Positions 8,271 through 15,056 of a DNA stretch of 18,741 nt are shown in pieces. Within the stretch, counting starts at the first letter, position 1. Every line of letters starts with the position of its first letter. The notes under the pieces were generated by a model. It worked only from the letters and a program-made list of their open reading frames with translations, was not told the origin of the DNA and searched no databases. The DNA is from JAVBOW01 sp031549495 (GTDB lineage: Bacteria; Bacteroidota; Bacteroidia; Bacteroidales; Rikenellaceae): positions 1 through 18,741 of the forward strand of contig JAVBPS010000097.1 of NCBI GenBank assembly GCA_031549495.1, given 5' to 3'. A program made the position numbers and the translations under genes.

Positions 8271-8271
8271 T

Positions 8272-8370
8272 ACCGACGTCTGCCCGGTGGCCAAGTCGCT
8301 TCATCCGGACCTGAAACAGACCGTGACATTCCATTATGGTCAGAGGGAAACGCAAAAACAGCAGGGTTAA
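8272..8370 (+). pseudogene. osmC 3'-end remnant 1
   Basis: Positions 8278-8342 align without gaps to osmC 7657-7721, with 55 of 65 bases identical by my count. The encoded VCPVAKSLHPDLKQT.TFH.GQ differs from OsmC at only two residues (Ile to Val, Phe to Tyr). The frame then runs on through RETQKQQG to a stop at 8368. There is no start codon or upstream part, and it begins one base after the stop of the preceding lipoprotein. Read as a fragment left by duplication and deletion. Confidence 0.8.
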
Positions 8371-8412
8371 CCCTAAAAATGAAGATCGATGCAACGTTTC
8401 ATCAGGCCATTG

Positions 8413-8420
8413 TATCTTAG
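8413..8420 (+). promoter_or_regulatory. Weak -7 element (TATCTTAG) of the second lipoprotein
   Basis: Seven of eight positions match TAnnTTTG, 27 nt before the ATG at 8448. The equivalent site of the third lipoprotein (9122) is a perfect match at the same kind of spacing, which supports the assignment. Confidence 0.35.
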
Positions 8421-8447
8421 CACTATAACCCCTTAAACCCAACTCCT

Positions 8448-8921
8448 ATGAAAAAACTTTTCCTGTTTGTATTCGCCGCGATCTTTGCCCTCGGCCTGAG
8501 TTCGTGCAACAAAGATGAAGACGAAAGCATCGTCGGGACCTGGACGAATGTCTCCTTTACCCCGGACATAGTCACCTCGGTCCCCGCCCTTACCCAATTG
8601 CTGAAAACGGAAATGGGAGAGAATTTTTCGGCGGACGGGAACAGCTATGTCACTTTCCGCAACAACGGGACCGGGACGGACGGCTACGATGAATTCACGT
8701 ACACCTATTCCGGCGGGGTTTTAAGCATTTTCTATCCCGGCGCGCCGGACGAGAACATGTCGGGAATTGCTTCCATAAACGGCAAGACGATGACGATGAC
8801 CGTAGACTTTTTGCCGAGCATGCTCGCCGAAGAGGAGTTTATGGATTATATTCATGATCTTTTCGGCTCTTCAGCCACCATAACCCGTGCAAGAGCCATT
8901 TTAACCATGCAAAAACAATAA
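8448..8921 (+). CDS. Small lipocalin-like lipoprotein, second of three
   Basis: The 157-residue product has a signal peptide with lipobox GLSSC and Cys20. CNKDEDES follows, again a possible surface-export signal. The mature protein opens IVGTWTNVSF, then has alternating beta-type segments (YVTFRNNGTG, FTYTYSGGVLSIFY, KTMTMTVDFL), consistent with a small lipocalin-like barrel such as DUF4923/lipocalin_4-like proteins. The exact family is not certain. It is clearly paralogous to the third lipoprotein (matching signal peptide, I-x-G-T-W, NGTG, FTY, D-F). It has its own promoter-like element and a strong terminator, so it forms a separate transcription unit. Confidence 0.8.
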   Translation: MKKLFLFVFAAIFALGLSSCNKDEDESIVGTWTNVSFTPDIVTSVPALTQLLKTEMGENFSADGNSYVTFRNNGTGTDGYDEFTYTYSGGVLSIFYPGAPDENMSGIASINGKTMTMTVDFLPSMLAEEEFMDYIHDLFGSSATITRARAILTMQKQ

Positions 8922-8940
8922 CCCGGGCTATTCCGGTTCA

Positions 8941-8976
8941 AAACCGCACGTCTTCCGGGACGTGCGGTTTTTGTTT
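8941..8976 (+). terminator. Rho-independent terminator after the second lipoprotein
   Basis: Perfect 11-bp arms AAACCGCACGT (8941-8951) and ACGTGCGGTTT (8960-8970) enclose an 8-nt loop and run into a T-rich tail. The hairpin starts 20 nt after the stop codon. Confidence 0.9.
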
Positions 8977-9012
8977 TGAGTCGGCTATATCGTTGCTGTG
9001 AATTGAGATCAG

Positions 9013-9066
9013 ATGGCAGTAGCCGTCCTGCAAAAACTGACCATCACGTTCCACTTCGGTCAGTAA
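9013..9066 (+). pseudogene. Chimeric remnant: radical-SAM gene start fused to osmC end
   Basis: A 17-codon frame, MAVAVLQKLTITFHFGQ. Bases 9025-9043 are identical to 9831-9849 in the downstream radical-SAM gene, and the two ATGs align in phase (MxxAVLQKLT). Bases 9039-9062 are identical to 7698-7721 at the osmC 3' end. The two matches overlap at GACCA. This is the structure expected at the join between two copies of a tandem duplication running from within osmC to the start of the radical-SAM gene. It is probably not a functional peptide gene. Confidence 0.8.
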
Positions 9067-9121
9067 GAGAGAAAAATAGTAAGGACGAGTGAAATAGATG
9101 CGCGATATTTAGAAATTATCG

Positions 9122-9129
9122 TATCTTTG
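9122..9129 (+). promoter_or_regulatory. Putative -7 element (TATCTTTG) of the third lipoprotein
   Basis: Exact TAnnTTTG match, 26 nt before the ATG at 9156. No clear -33 box at the usual distance. Confidence 0.55.
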
Positions 9130-9155
9130 GAATACTAACCGATAAAACTACGCCT

Positions 9156-9626
9156 ATGAAAAAAATCTTCCTATTTGTATGCGCCGTAATTCTCACCCTG
9201 GGCCTGATTTCGTGCAAGAAAGACAAAGAAGAGACTCCTTCCATCATCGGCACGTGGAAATACACCACGTGGTCGTCTGACGTGGTCACAAACAAAACCG
9301 GGGCTTCCGCAGCCATCATCGAGACCCTGCCTACCCTTATGAATCCCATGCCGCGGATTACATTCAACAGCAACGGTACCGGCTATAATTACGCTAACGT
9401 TCCATTCACATACGTCTATCTCAACGGAATCCTCACTGTGGTTCACACCGGGTACTGGAACGAGGTCGCCTCTGTCGACCTGAGCGCCAGGGCAATGTCC
9501 CTGATCCTCGACTTTGCGCCCGCAATAACCGAGGACGCAGCCGCCATAACCAGTTTAAAAAATGACTTCGGCCAGGATCTGATTATCCAGAAAGTCAATG
9601 TAGTATTTCATTACGAAAGAGAGTAA
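9156..9626 (+). CDS. Small lipocalin-like lipoprotein, third of three
   Basis: The 156-residue product is a paralogue of the second lipoprotein. It has the signal peptide MKKIFLFVCAVILTLGLISC with lipidation at Cys20, then CKKDKEE. The mature part opens IIGTWKYTTW and shares FNSNGTG, FTYVYLNGILTVV and LDFAP with its neighbour. The similarity is moderate, so the duplication is not recent or the proteins diversify quickly. The gene is framed by an upstream TAnnTTTG element and a downstream terminator and stands alone. Function unknown. Location is predicted to be outer membrane, possibly surface-exposed. Confidence 0.8.
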   Translation: MKKIFLFVCAVILTLGLISCKKDKEETPSIIGTWKYTTWSSDVVTNKTGASAAIIETLPTLMNPMPRITFNSNGTGYNYANVPFTYVYLNGILTVVHTGYWNEVASVDLSARAMSLILDFAPAITEDAAAITSLKNDFGQDLIIQKVNVVFHYERE

Positions 9627-9649
9627 ACACGGTACTGTCTGGTATATGG

Positions 9650-9682
9650 CGCGCCTTTCCTTTCCGAAAGGCGCGTTTCTTT
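9650..9682 (+). terminator. Rho-independent terminator after the third lipoprotein
   Basis: Perfect 10-bp arms CGCGCCTTTC (9650-9659) and GAAAGGCGCG (9666-9675) enclose a 6-nt loop, followed by TTTCTTTATT. Confidence 0.85.
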
Positions 9683-9760
9683 ATTCCCATCCTCAAGAAT
9701 ACGAAAGTTCAATTATTTGAAAATAGTATTTAATTATTTAACTTTTATGTAAAAAAGTAT

Positions 9761-9768
9761 TATATTTG
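9761..9768 (+). promoter_or_regulatory. Putative -7 element (TATATTTG) of the radical-SAM gene
   Basis: Exact TAnnTTTG match in a markedly AT-rich stretch (about 9715-9770). Transcription would start near 9772, giving a leader of about 45 nt to the ATG at 9819. This argues against the non-ATG codon at 9777 as the start. Confidence 0.55.
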
Positions 9769-9818
9769 GACTTGGATTGGACACCAACACAGGTTGTCCG
9801 TCAGACAAGACCAAAGCC

Positions 9819-11081
9819 ATGACCGAAGCTGTCCTGCAAAAACTGACCACCCTGGCCGAGAGCGCCAAATACGACGTATCCTGCGCGTCGAGCGGCACCA
9901 CGCGAAAAAGCAAGCCCGGCATGACGGGCAGCGCCAACGGCTGGGGCATCTGCCACAGCTTCACGGAGGACGGACGGTGCGTGTCGCTGCTCAAGATCAT
10001 GCTTACGAATTGGTGCATCTATGACTGCGCCTACTGCGTCAACCGGCGTTCGAACGACCGGCCGCGCGCTACGCTTACGGTCGATGAGCTGGTCGAGCTG
10101 ACGATGGAATTTTACCGGCGTAACTATATCGAGGGGCTTTTCCTTTCGTCGGGCGTGTTGCAGAACCCGGATTACACGATGGAACGCATGGTGCGCGTGG
10201 TGAAGGAGTTGCGGACCGTCTACAAGTTCAACGGCTATATCCACATGAAGAGCATTCCGGGCGCGAGCCGCGAGCTGGTCGCCCAGGCGGGGCTGTATGC
10301 CGACCGTTTGAGCGTCAATCTGGAGATCGCGGTCGAAGATAATCTGAAACTGCTTGCGCCCGAAAAAGATCATGCGAGTATTTACGGACCTATGTCCTAT
10401 ATCCAGCAGGGGGTGCTGCAAAGCGCCGAGGAGCGGCGGCATATGCGCCATGCGCCCCGGTTCGCCCCCGCCGGGCAGAGCACGCAGATGATCGTCGGGG
10501 CGACGCCGGAGAGTGACAAGCAGATCCTTACGCTCGCTTCTGCGCTTTATACGCGGCCTTCGATGAAACGGGTTTATTATTCGGGGTATGTGCCGGTGAA
10601 TGCTTACGATACGCGGCTACCGGCGTTGAAACAGGCGCCGCTGGTGCGTGAGAACCGGCTTTACCAGGCGGACTGGCTGATGCGGTTTTATGGGTTTCGC
10701 TCGGACGAGATCGTCGACGACGCGCATCCCGATCTCGACCTGGAGATCGACCCGAAGTTGGGGTGGGCGTTGCGCCATCCGCAGGCCTTTCCGGTCGATC
10801 TGAACCGGGCGGATATGGCGATGATCCTGCGCGTGCCGGGGATCGGGGTCAAGTCGGCCAACCTGATCGTCGCCACGCGCAGGCATTCGCGCATCACTTC
10901 GGCCACGCTGCGCAAGATGGGGGTGGTGATGAAAAAGGCGCAGTATTTCATCACTTGCGGGGAGCTGGGGATGCTCACGGTCAATGAGATGAATCCCGAG
11001 AATGTGCGCAAGGCGCTTACGGCCAAAAAACCGGATCGAAAGCAGGTCGCTCAAGGGCAGTTGTCTTTATTTGCCGTTTAA
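9819..11081 (+). CDS. Putative DNA modification/repair radical-SAM protein (TIGR03916-like)
   Basis: The 420-residue product is a radical-SAM enzyme of the family that accompanies TIGR03915 proteins and is often linked to uracil-DNA glycosylases. Its reaction is unknown. The N-terminal LTTLAESAKYDVSCASSG is family-typical. The [4Fe-4S] motif CxxxCxxC lies at Cys66, Cys70 and Cys73 (CIYDCAYC). The TIM-barrel core runs to about residue 290. A C-terminal helix-hairpin-helix, LRVPGIGVKSANLIV (about residues 337-351), suggests DNA or RNA binding. I place the start at ATG 9819 rather than the non-ATG codon at 9777, because the fossil copy at 9013 has an ATG in the same place and the promoter is too close to 9777. 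Its partner gene starts 234 nt downstream, beyond a repeat. Confidence 0.88.
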   Translation: MTEAVLQKLTTLAESAKYDVSCASSGTTRKSKPGMTGSANGWGICHSFTEDGRCVSLLKIMLTNWCIYDCAYCVNRRSNDRPRATLTVDELVELTMEFYRRNYIEGLFLSSGVLQNPDYTMERMVRVVKELRTVYKFNGYIHMKSIPGASRELVAQAGLYADRLSVNLEIAVEDNLKLLAPEKDHASIYGPMSYIQQGVLQSAEERRHMRHAPRFAPAGQSTQMIVGATPESDKQILTLASALYTRPSMKRVYYSGYVPVNAYDTRLPALKQAPLVRENRLYQADWLMRFYGFRSDEIVDDAHPDLDLEIDPKLGWALRHPQAFPVDLNRADMAMILRVPGIGVKSANLIVATRRHSRITSATLRKMGVVMKKAQYFITCGELGMLTVNEMNPENVRKALTAKKPDRKQVAQGQLSLFAV

Positions 11082-11315
11082 CCACAAAGGACACAAAAAA
11101 GATTTTTACACAAAAGGGACACTATTGTATTTCATGGCTTTTTGTCATCCTGAGCGAAGCGAAGGATCTCAAAATAGCTGTCTGAGATTCTTTTGTTAAC
11201 AAACGAAAAAAGACTCGTTTGTTTTCCTCCTTATCGCTCGGGTGAGTTCAAGCAAAAAGACGCTTGACTCCCCGCTCACTCCTACGTCGGATCGTTTCAC
11301 TCAGAATGACAAAAA
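11082..11315. repeat. Composite palindromic repeat between the radical-SAM gene and its partner
   Basis: Outer arms resemble the GTCATTC family: TTTTTGTCATCCTGAGCGAA near 11139 and CACTCAGAATGACAAAAA ending just before the next ATG. The inside is different. One hairpin has arms 11198-11206 and 11215-11223, another 11248-11253 and 11262-11267, and both have the 8-nt loop AAAAAGAC. The first 20 bases (AACCACAAAGGACACAAAAA) look like a separate short intergenic motif. No TAnnTTTG promoter was seen for the next gene, so it may depend on read-through. Confidence 0.7.
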
Positions 11316-12083
11316 ATGCTCGTCTTTCGTTACGATAAAACGTTCGAGGGGTTGCTCACGGCCCTGTTCGACGCCTACGCCCGGCGGGAATTTCCCGAGC
11401 GGCTGGTCGGGCCGGGGGAGCCTTTGCCCATGTTCGCCGGGCGGGTTTACGATGTGAGCACGGATCGGGAGCGGGCGGCGCGGGTGTGGGCCGGACTGGA
11501 AAAAAAACTGCGGTCGCGGGTGCGTAATATGCTTATGCACGTCTGGATGTCGGAAGAGGAGGGCAGCGATGAGCTGCTGATGCGCTATATGCGGCGGGTG
11601 TTCGATTCGCCGCGGGGGGCGGCTTCGGATTTTGCGGACAAGGATATGCTCGATGCCAAGCAGTTGGCGGACAAGGTGGCGCATGAGGCGCTCTATATCA
11701 TGCAGTTCGTGCGGTTTCAGAAGGCGGGGGACGGGACTTATTTCGCGGCGCTCTCGCCCCGGTATAATGCGCTGCCGATGACCGTGGAACATTTTAAAGA
11801 CCGGTTCGCCGACCAGTGCTGGATCATTTATGACCTGGGGCGGCGGTACGGGTATTATTATGACATGAGAACTGTCACGGAGGTGACGCTGCTCGACGAT
11901 GGGAATTTTCCGGACGGGAAGCTCGACCCGGCGCTGATGGATGGGGATGAATTGCTGTTCCAGCGGATGTGGCGGGGCTATTTCAAGGCGATGACGATCA
12001 AGGAGCGGATCAATCCGAAGCTACATAGGCGCAACCTGCCGCGGCGGTTCTGGAAGCATTTGACGGAAAAACAAGATCATTAA
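11316..12083 (+). CDS. TIGR03915/DUF4130 family partner of the radical-SAM protein
   Basis: The 255-residue product matches the family of predicted DNA-metabolism proteins that co-occur with the TIGR03916 radical-SAM protein. Recognised stretches are the start LVFRYDKTFEGLLTALFDAY, the central ALYIMQFVRFQKAGDGTYFA and SPRYNALPMTVEHFKDRFAD, and the end AMTIKERINPKLHRRNLPRR. In many bacteria this domain is fused to a uracil-DNA glycosylase. Here the protein stops after the DUF4130 part, so no glycosylase domain is attached. The ATG at 11316 directly abuts the preceding repeat and agrees with the family's usual N-terminus. Arg codons are often CGG, unlike the CGC-rich etf genes. Biochemical function is unknown. 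Confidence 0.88.
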   Translation: MLVFRYDKTFEGLLTALFDAYARREFPERLVGPGEPLPMFAGRVYDVSTDRERAARVWAGLEKKLRSRVRNMLMHVWMSEEEGSDELLMRYMRRVFDSPRGAASDFADKDMLDAKQLADKVAHEALYIMQFVRFQKAGDGTYFAALSPRYNALPMTVEHFKDRFADQCWIIYDLGRRYGYYYDMRTVTEVTLLDDGNFPDGKLDPALMDGDELLFQRMWRGYFKAMTIKERINPKLHRRNLPRRFWKHLTEKQDH

Positions 12084-12099
12084 ACATTTACGAAGGAGC

Positions 12100-12155
12100 A
12101 CAATCAGACCAACGTGCGCGCGTCATCCCGAACGAGCGCACGTTGGTCTGATTGT
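12100..12155. terminator. Inverted repeat, likely bidirectional terminator
   Basis: Perfect 20-bp arms at 12100-12119 and 12136-12155 with a 16-nt loop, between convergent genes. It lacks a strong T-run, so the terminator role is inferred from position. Shares the CGTCATCCCGAACGAG loop style of the wider repeat families. Confidence 0.55.
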
Positions 12156-12224
12156 AGGGGCACCCCTTGCGGGTGCCCTTGAGGGGGCGGGTGTCGAAAA
12201 AGGGCACCCGCAAGGGGTGCCCTA
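12155..12224. repeat. Second inverted repeat (GGGCACCCGCAAGGGGTGCC type)
   Basis: Arms at 12155-12180 and 12200-12224 pair along 25 bases with one extra G on the left, around a 19-nt loop. This GC-rich repeat type recurs between genes in many bacterial genomes. It directly adjoins the preceding inverted repeat. Confidence 0.75.
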
Positions 12225-12274
12225 CGGGCTCGCCATCCTCCGGATTATGCCGCAGAAGAGCGGTAAGATTTCTC

Positions 12275-13807
12275 CTACAACCCCCAACTCGCCCTGTCCA
12301 GGCTGCGGTAGTGGATCGCTTCGGCGATGTGTTTCGATTCGATCAGGGGCGAGGGTTCCAGGTCGGCGATCGTGCGGGCGACCTTCAGGATACGGTCGTA
12401 GGCGCGGGCGGAGAGGTCGTAGCGGGTCATGGCGCGTTCCAACAGGGTGGCTCCTTCGGCCGAGAGGGCGCAATGCTCGCGGATCATTTTCGAGTTCATC
12501 ATGGCGTTGGTGTGCACGCCCAGGCCTTCGAAACGGCTTTGCTGCACCCCGCGGGCACGCACCACGCGTTCGCGGATCGAGGTACTCGGCTCCGAGGGCG
12601 GGGCGGCGGCCATCTCGCTAAAGGCCACCGGGGTCACCTGGATGTGCATGTCGATGCGGTCCATCAGCGGGCCCGAGATGCGGCCCATGTAACGCAGCAC
12701 CGCGCCCGGGGAACAGGTGCATTCCTTCGTGGGATGGTTGTAGTAGCCGCACGGGCAGGGGTTCATCGAGGCGATCAGGATGAAATTGGCCGGGTATTCG
12801 ACGCTGTATTTCGCTCGGGAGACTACGATCTTGCGATCTTCCAGCGGTTGACGCAATACCTCTAACAGAGAGCGGGAATATTCGGCGAATTCATCCAAAT
12901 ACAGGATGCCGTTGTGGCTTAAAGAGATTTCGCCGGGTTGGGGATTCGTGCCTCCGCCGACCAGCGCCACCTGCGAAGCGAGGTGGTGCGGGGCGCGGAA
13001 GGGGCGGCGGGTCATCAGGCCGCCCGTGGCGCCGAGTTTCCCGGCTACGGAGTGTATTTTGGTGGTTTCCAGTGCCTCGGCCACGCTCATGGGAGGCATG
13101 ATCGAAGGCATGCGGCGGGCGAGCATCGTCTTGCCGGAGCCCGGGGCGCCGATCATGATCACGTTGTGGCCTCCGGCGGCGGCGATCTCCAAAGCGCGTT
13201 TCACGTGCTCCTGGCCCCGTACGTCGCTGAAATCTTCGTCGTACCGGCCCGCGGTCTCTTCGAAGATGCCGGGTTCGGGAAGCGTGGGGGCGATCTGTTC
13301 TTCGTCGTTCAGAAAGGCGGCCACCTGGCGCAGGTTATCGGCCGCCAGCACCTCGATGCCCGCGGCTACGGCGGCTTCACGGGCGTTCTCGGCGGGCAGG
13401 ATGATCCCTTTAAAGCCCTCGGCGGCGGCTTGTATGGCGGAGGGGAGGGCGCCCTTGACGGGTTTCACGCTTCCGTCGAGCGACAGTTCGCCCAGGATCA
13501 TGTAGTCGGATAAACGTTCGGCGGAGATCTGTCCCGAGGCGGCCAGGATCGCCAGCGCGATGGGCAGATCGTAGCCCGAGCCCTCCTTGCGCAGGTCGGC
13601 CGGGGCGAGGTTGACGGTCGTCTTGCGGCCCGTCATGCGGAAACCGCTGTTCTCGAAGGCCGCCCGGATGCGCTCGCCGCTCTCCTTGACGGCGTTGTCC
13701 GGCAGGCCGACAAGGAACATCCCCAGGCCGGAAGTGATGTTGACCTCGACGGTCACGGTCACGGCCCGTATGCCAACAATGGTGCTGGCGAACGCTTTTA
13801 CGAACAT
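12275..13807 (-). CDS. comM: ComM/YifB family Mg-chelatase-like AAA+ ATPase
   Basis: ComM-type proteins are hexameric helicases that promote branch migration during integration of incoming DNA in naturally competent bacteria. In other species the role is less clear. The 510-residue product has all three parts: an N-terminal ChlI/Lon-S16-like domain (to about residue 165), the Mg-chelatase AAA+ core and a C-terminal Mg_chelatase_C domain. Walker A is GAPGSGKT with Lys226, and Walker B is ILYLDEFAE. A Cys-rich insert CPCGYYNHPTKECTCSP matches the family. Length is normal. The gene is convergent with the TIGR03915 gene and is preceded by an inverted repeat at 13831. No TAnnTTTG element was found upstream. 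No competence genes are visible nearby. Confidence 0.93.
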   Translation of the reverse strand: MFVKAFASTIVGIRAVTVTVEVNITSGLGMFLVGLPDNAVKESGERIRAAFENSGFRMTGRKTTVNLAPADLRKEGSGYDLPIALAILAASGQISAERLSDYMILGELSLDGSVKPVKGALPSAIQAAAEGFKGIILPAENAREAAVAAGIEVLAADNLRQVAAFLNDEEQIAPTLPEPGIFEETAGRYDEDFSDVRGQEHVKRALEIAAAGGHNVIMIGAPGSGKTMLARRMPSIMPPMSVAEALETTKIHSVAGKLGATGGLMTRRPFRAPHHLASQVALVGGGTNPQPGEISLSHNGILYLDEFAEYSRSLLEVLRQPLEDRKIVVSRAKYSVEYPANFILIASMNPCPCGYYNHPTKECTCSPGAVLRYMGRISGPLMDRIDMHIQVTPVAFSEMAAAPPSEPSTSIRERVVRARGVQQSRFEGLGVHTNAMMNSKMIREHCALSAEGATLLERAMTRYDLSARAYDRILKVARTIADLEPSPLIESKHIAEAIHYRSLDRASWGL

Positions 13808-13830
13808 GTTGGGTTAGTATATTAACTAAA

Positions 13831-13924
13831 CTTTGTCATTCCGAACGCCAGGGAAGGATCTTGGTCAGAATCGTTCTGAACACAGTCCAACCAAGATTCT
13901 TCACTGGCGTTCAGAATGACAAAG
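13831..13924. repeat. Intergenic inverted repeat, core family copy 3
   Basis: Arms around 13831-13870 and 13886-13924 pair imperfectly. The left arm reads CCGAACGCCAGGGAAGGATC where the right arm needs CTGAACGCCAGTGAAGAATC. The core at 13863-13892 has the reverse orientation, like copy 1. It lies between comM and the PHP gene. Confidence 0.85.
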
Positions 13925-13929
13925 ACAGA

Positions 13930-15021
13930 TTATAATTCATAACTATATCTCATCCCCTGGCCCGGCTGCGAGAGGAAGTTTTCAACAACGAAATCGACCT
14001 TCGCACCCTGTTTGAGCATTTGCTTTACGGTAACGTCGACCTTCACGCTCTCGTACGGGCCGATGGTGATCTTCCCGGGCAACGAGACATAATCGTTCGG
14101 CAGGCTGCGCAGTTTGAACGTCAGCGACGAGGCGTTGACAACGGTCGCCTGGATCTGCTGGTCGCGGTGCTCCACGCTTTCGACGGACAGGGATGCCTCC
14201 AACAGCGGCTTGAGGAATTTTTCGTCGCCGCAGAGGTTGTTATCCTTGTTGTAGGCCACCGTGCGGCGGTCCAACAGCGCGTCGTGGATCCCTTTCTCGC
14301 TACGCTCCGTGGCGAATACCAGGGTCATGTTGCGGTGGGAGGGGAAGTTGTTGTTCATGGGACGGTGCGCGTCGGTGTTGCCGAACACCGCCAGGTTTTT
14401 ATCCACGACCCAGCTGTGCGCCAGGGGGGAATAGAGGCCCGCTCCGTAGATTTCGAGGCCCATGATGTACCCGCCGTTATAAAGCTCCGTGTGCTCGTCG
14501 TACCATTTGGGAATGCCGTCGGAGGCTTGTCTCTCCCAGGCCGGGTGATTCCAGAAAATGAACGCGCCCTGCGCTTTGGCGGCTTTGAGCGCGTCGCGCC
14601 AGTCCGGGGTATCGAACGGGTTGGAATCCTGCACGAAGATGGCGTTGATGTGTCCCGGAGGCATGTCGCGCGTAATCTCCGAGCCGTGGATCACGATCAG
14701 GCTGTCGGGGAGTTTGCGGGCGTGTTCGCTTGCAATGACGAAGGCGCGATTGTGATCCGAGGCCATATCGCCGCTGCGATGGTAGGGGCGGTATTCGATG
14801 TGCTCGGTGATGGCGATCGCGTCGAGTTTCTCTTTGATCGCTTCGTTCACGCGCACCGTGGGCCATACATCGCCGTCCGAGAAGACGGAATGCATGTGGA
14901 AATCGCATTTGAGGGTCTGATAGCCGGGGATGTCCGGGATGTAGGTTTCCTTGCGGGTTTGCCCCGTGGCAAGCAGGGCGAGCAGCAGGAAATATGACAA
15001 TAGGTAAATCCTTTTCATCAT
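13930..15021 (-). CDS. Secreted PHP-domain metal phosphoesterase
   Basis: The 363-residue product has an N-terminal signal peptide (MMKRIYLLSYFLLLALLATGQ) and should act outside the cytoplasm. The PHP domain shows the expected metal ligands in order: CDFHMHSVFSDG (about residues 39-50), ITEHIEYRP (about 76-84), HGSEIT, GHINAIF, WNHPAW (about 158-163) and GNTDAHRP (about 215-222). About 100 C-terminal beta-rich residues form an accessory domain. This resembles the Sb-PDE/histidinol-phosphatase-like phosphodiesterases, but the substrate cannot be assigned. It starts 35 nt downstream of dnaB on the same strand with no clear promoter, so read-through from dnaB is possible. Its last codons (Tyr-Glu-Leu-stop) coincide with an ATTATGA-type repeat motif. 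Confidence 0.85.
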   Translation of the reverse strand: MMKRIYLLSYFLLLALLATGQTRKETYIPDIPGYQTLKCDFHMHSVFSDGDVWPTVRVNEAIKEKLDAIAITEHIEYRPYHRSGDMASDHNRAFVIASEHARKLPDSLIVIHGSEITRDMPPGHINAIFVQDSNPFDTPDWRDALKAAKAQGAFIFWNHPAWERQASDGIPKWYDEHTELYNGGYIMGLEIYGAGLYSPLAHSWVVDKNLAVFGNTDAHRPMNNNFPSHRNMTLVFATERSEKGIHDALLDRRTVAYNKDNNLCGDEKFLKPLLEASLSVESVEHRDQQIQATVVNASSLTFKLRSLPNDYVSLPGKITIGPYESVKVDVTVKQMLKQGAKVDFVVENFLSQPGQGMRYSYEL

Positions 15022-15056
15022 AGCGGTCTGTATTAGAATTATGAATTATGAATTAT
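15022..15056. repeat. Short ATTATGA heptamer array after dnaB
   Basis: About two to three copies of the heptamer (GAATTATGAATTATGAATTA) lie directly against the dnaB stop codon. The same heptamer forms longer arrays at 16600 and 16748. Confidence 0.7.

Noticed and set aside
9013..9066. A functional 17-residue peptide gene
   Set aside because: Its two halves are exact or near-exact copies of the ends of flanking genes, so a duplication junction explains it better.
9777..9818. Upstream non-ATG start of the radical-SAM gene adding 14 residues
   Set aside because: It lies about 9 nt after the -7 element, the added residues are not family-like, and the fossil copy at 9013 preserves an ATG at the position of 9819.
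11242..11457. Short plus-strand frame overlapping the repeat and the start of the TIGR03915 gene
   Set aside because: It lies in a different frame over repeat sequence and the real gene start, with no family match.
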